DNA of 33,463 bases from positions 1 through 33,463 of the forward strand of contig NZ_JAUNXR010000007.1 in NCBI RefSeq assembly GCF_030539665.1, given 5' to 3'. The translations under genes were made by a program, and so were the position numbers. The notes under the pieces were generated by a model. It worked only from the letters and a program-made list of their open reading frames with translations, did not search any database and had not been told where the DNA came from. Positions 32,402 through 33,463 of this stretch are shown here, one piece after another (positions within the stretch are counted from its first letter, which is position 1; each line of letters begins with the position of its first letter). The DNA comes from Methanobrevibacter sp. (GTDB lineage: Archaea; Methanobacteriota; Methanobacteria; Methanobacteriales; Methanobacteriaceae).

Positions 32402-32428
32402 GGGAAATAATCCCTTACTCTTTTTTTT
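32399..32428 (+). terminator. Terminator of the multi-repeat protein gene
   Basis: TAAGGGA (32399-32405) pairs with TCCCTTA (32411-32417), loop of five, then eight T at 32421-32428. The stem begins with the stop codon itself. Confidence 0.75.
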
Positions 32429-32619
32429 ATTTGATATATTGAATTGTCTAAAGTATTAAAAAAATATTTAATACAATAGACAAAAAGTGATTTCAATTTA
32501 TTTAGAGAAAATAGCCTTAATTAAAAAATAAAGGCAAATAAATATTGTTTTTTAAAATTAATAAGTTTTTTGTGGTTTTTGAAGTCAATACTTCTAAAAG
32601 AAATAATAAAAAAAAGAAA

Positions 32620-33162
32620 TTATGAATATAAGGTGGAAACGCTGCCAGGCAACTCTCCAGTCTTTTCATAATTGGTTAAAATTTTAATGCATAAGTTTTC
32701 CATCATTGTAGGAGAAATGTCAGGAACACCTGGCTGATTTATACCAACAAAATTAGGAACCTGACCATGCTGTTCAATCCAGATAGAGAAACGGTTGCTC
32801 ATATCAACATATTGCTTTTCTGAAATCGGTTGAGCAAAATCATCACCACTTGGATGAGGAGCATCATTGTAAATGCCAACAACGAAAGTACCCTGATCAC
32901 TTCCAGTAGTACCGATAACTGAAACTGATTTAGTAAGAATATACAAAATCTGAGCCCTACTTAAAGAAACACCATTATATTGAATACCATTGTCAGATCC
33001 AGTACTTTGAATATCATTCACAATTTGAGAATAATCTGAAACTTTGAATGTTACTACATTTTGATTGTTGTCAGAGTAAGCAAAACTTGCTCCTGCAAAC
33101 ACTACCACAGCAAGTACCATCAATACTATGCCAAACATTAATTTTGAATTTTTAAAATACAT
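32620..33162 (-). CDS. Secreted pseudomurein-binding repeat protein
   Basis: 180 residues from ATG 33162 (ATG 33165 adds one Met; AGGTG is five bases before 33162). Signal peptide LMFGIVLMVLAVVVFAGASFA. Two regions fit pseudomurein-binding repeats: VSLSRAQILYILTKSV and MSNRFSIWIEQHGQVPNFV, the latter followed by SPTMMENLCIKILTNYEKTGELPGSV, with the family's 'n.....g..Pn.v' and '...y.l.k.l..y...G.lP..v' rhythm. It probably sits in the pseudomurein wall. No enzyme domain is visible, so it is a wall-binding or wall-organising protein. Its presence is the clearest lineage marker of the window. Confidence 0.8.
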   Translation of the reverse strand: MYFKNSKLMFGIVLMVLAVVVFAGASFAYSDNNQNVVTFKVSDYSQIVNDIQSTGSDNGIQYNGVSLSRAQILYILTKSVSVIGTTGSDQGTFVVGIYNDAPHPSGDDFAQPISEKQYVDMSNRFSIWIEQHGQVPNFVGINQPGVPDISPTMMENLCIKILTNYEKTGELPGSVSTLYS

Positions 33163-33463
33163 CATAACACCTAATTAATAATATTTTAATTCATAATCAT
33201 TATTATAATTATTCCAAAAATGAATTCAATACCAATAAACATTTCGTTAAACCTATGTATCACGAACTAGAAAAAATAATGAAAAAATAAAACTGTCAAA
33301 AATAGTAAAAAAATAGTAATACATATGGATGATACTATTAAAAAATAGCAATTTCTACAAAAATAGAATTTTGATAAAAAAATAGCAAGTAATAAACGAA
33401 AAATCAATAAAACAAGTAAAGTAATTAAAGAGAATATGAGCTCGCAGCGAAATGAAATTCCCA
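33163..33463. other. Right-end intergenic stretch; no gene seen
   Basis: AT-rich. Bases near 33166-33210 hold the promoter of the pseudomurein-binding gene (TATA-like ATTATAATAA). The remainder shows no open frame, hairpin or repeat unit that I can support. Confidence 0.4.

Noticed and set aside
1-33463. tRNA, rRNA, CRISPR array or intact insertion sequence
   Set aside because: No tRNA-like GTTCRA arm with cloverleaf, no rRNA stretches, no short regularly spaced repeats, and no transposase with terminal inverted repeats could be found by reading.

Overview
The window looks like chromosome from a host-associated methanogenic archaeon of the order Methanobacteriales, most like Methanobrevibacter. 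Four things point that way: strong AT bias with archaeal TATA boxes and a mixture of leaderless and GGTGAT/GGAGG-led starts; a secreted protein with pseudomurein-binding repeats at the right end; a conjugated bile salt hydrolase, which fits an animal gut; and a large secreted protein of Ig-like repeats. The genus is inferred, not proven.

Layout. 1-560: a tandem, decaying series of C-terminal tails of an Rpn/PD-(D/E)XK 'transposase-nuclease' gene. About 828-2168 and 19305-20702: two diverged direct copies of a 1.3-1.4 kb module with a HEPN-like gene and an unknown 116-residue partner; the left HEPN gene is frameshifted, the right one intact. 2300-4300: bile salt hydrolase divergent from a TDT-family transporter. 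4364-6537: a tightly packed operon of a degenerate Fic/winged-helix regulator and two unknown proteins. 6830-7228: DUF3795 cysteine-rich protein. 7263-9772: a metal-transport operon (P1B ATPase plus small one-TM partner) behind two DtxR-like palindromes. 9852-15949: PanE-type reductase, zinc-ribbon proteins, a frameshifted nicotinamide phosphoribosyltransferase gene and five SseB-like paralogs (a sixth lies at 26722). 15982-19248: a one-chain UvrD helicase with an AddB-like Fe-S nuclease. 20905-22357: an operon of J-domain, HIRAN and STAS-like proteins. 22473-24227: DUF2207 membrane protein. 24386-24832: two small genes, one of only 59 codons. 25156-26590: MsrAB and rubrerythrin, convergent (oxidative stress). 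27111-29191: Mrp/NBP35 Fe-S carrier and tRNA-dihydrouridine synthase. 29380-29806: broken DUF3800 gene. 29990-33162: two secreted cell-surface proteins.

Housekeeping genes (CoA synthesis, Fe-S assembly, tRNA modification, redox repair) are interleaved with accessory or defence-like modules (HEPN pair, Rpn tails, pseudo-Fic operon, HIRAN/J-domain operon, DUF3800 remnant) and with surface and host-adaptation genes. No tRNA, rRNA, CRISPR array or intact insertion sequence was seen. The best candidates for undescribed systems are the duplicated HEPN/partner module with matched variable patches, the J-domain/HIRAN/STAS operon, the pseudo-Fic operon, and the SseB-like paralog family.
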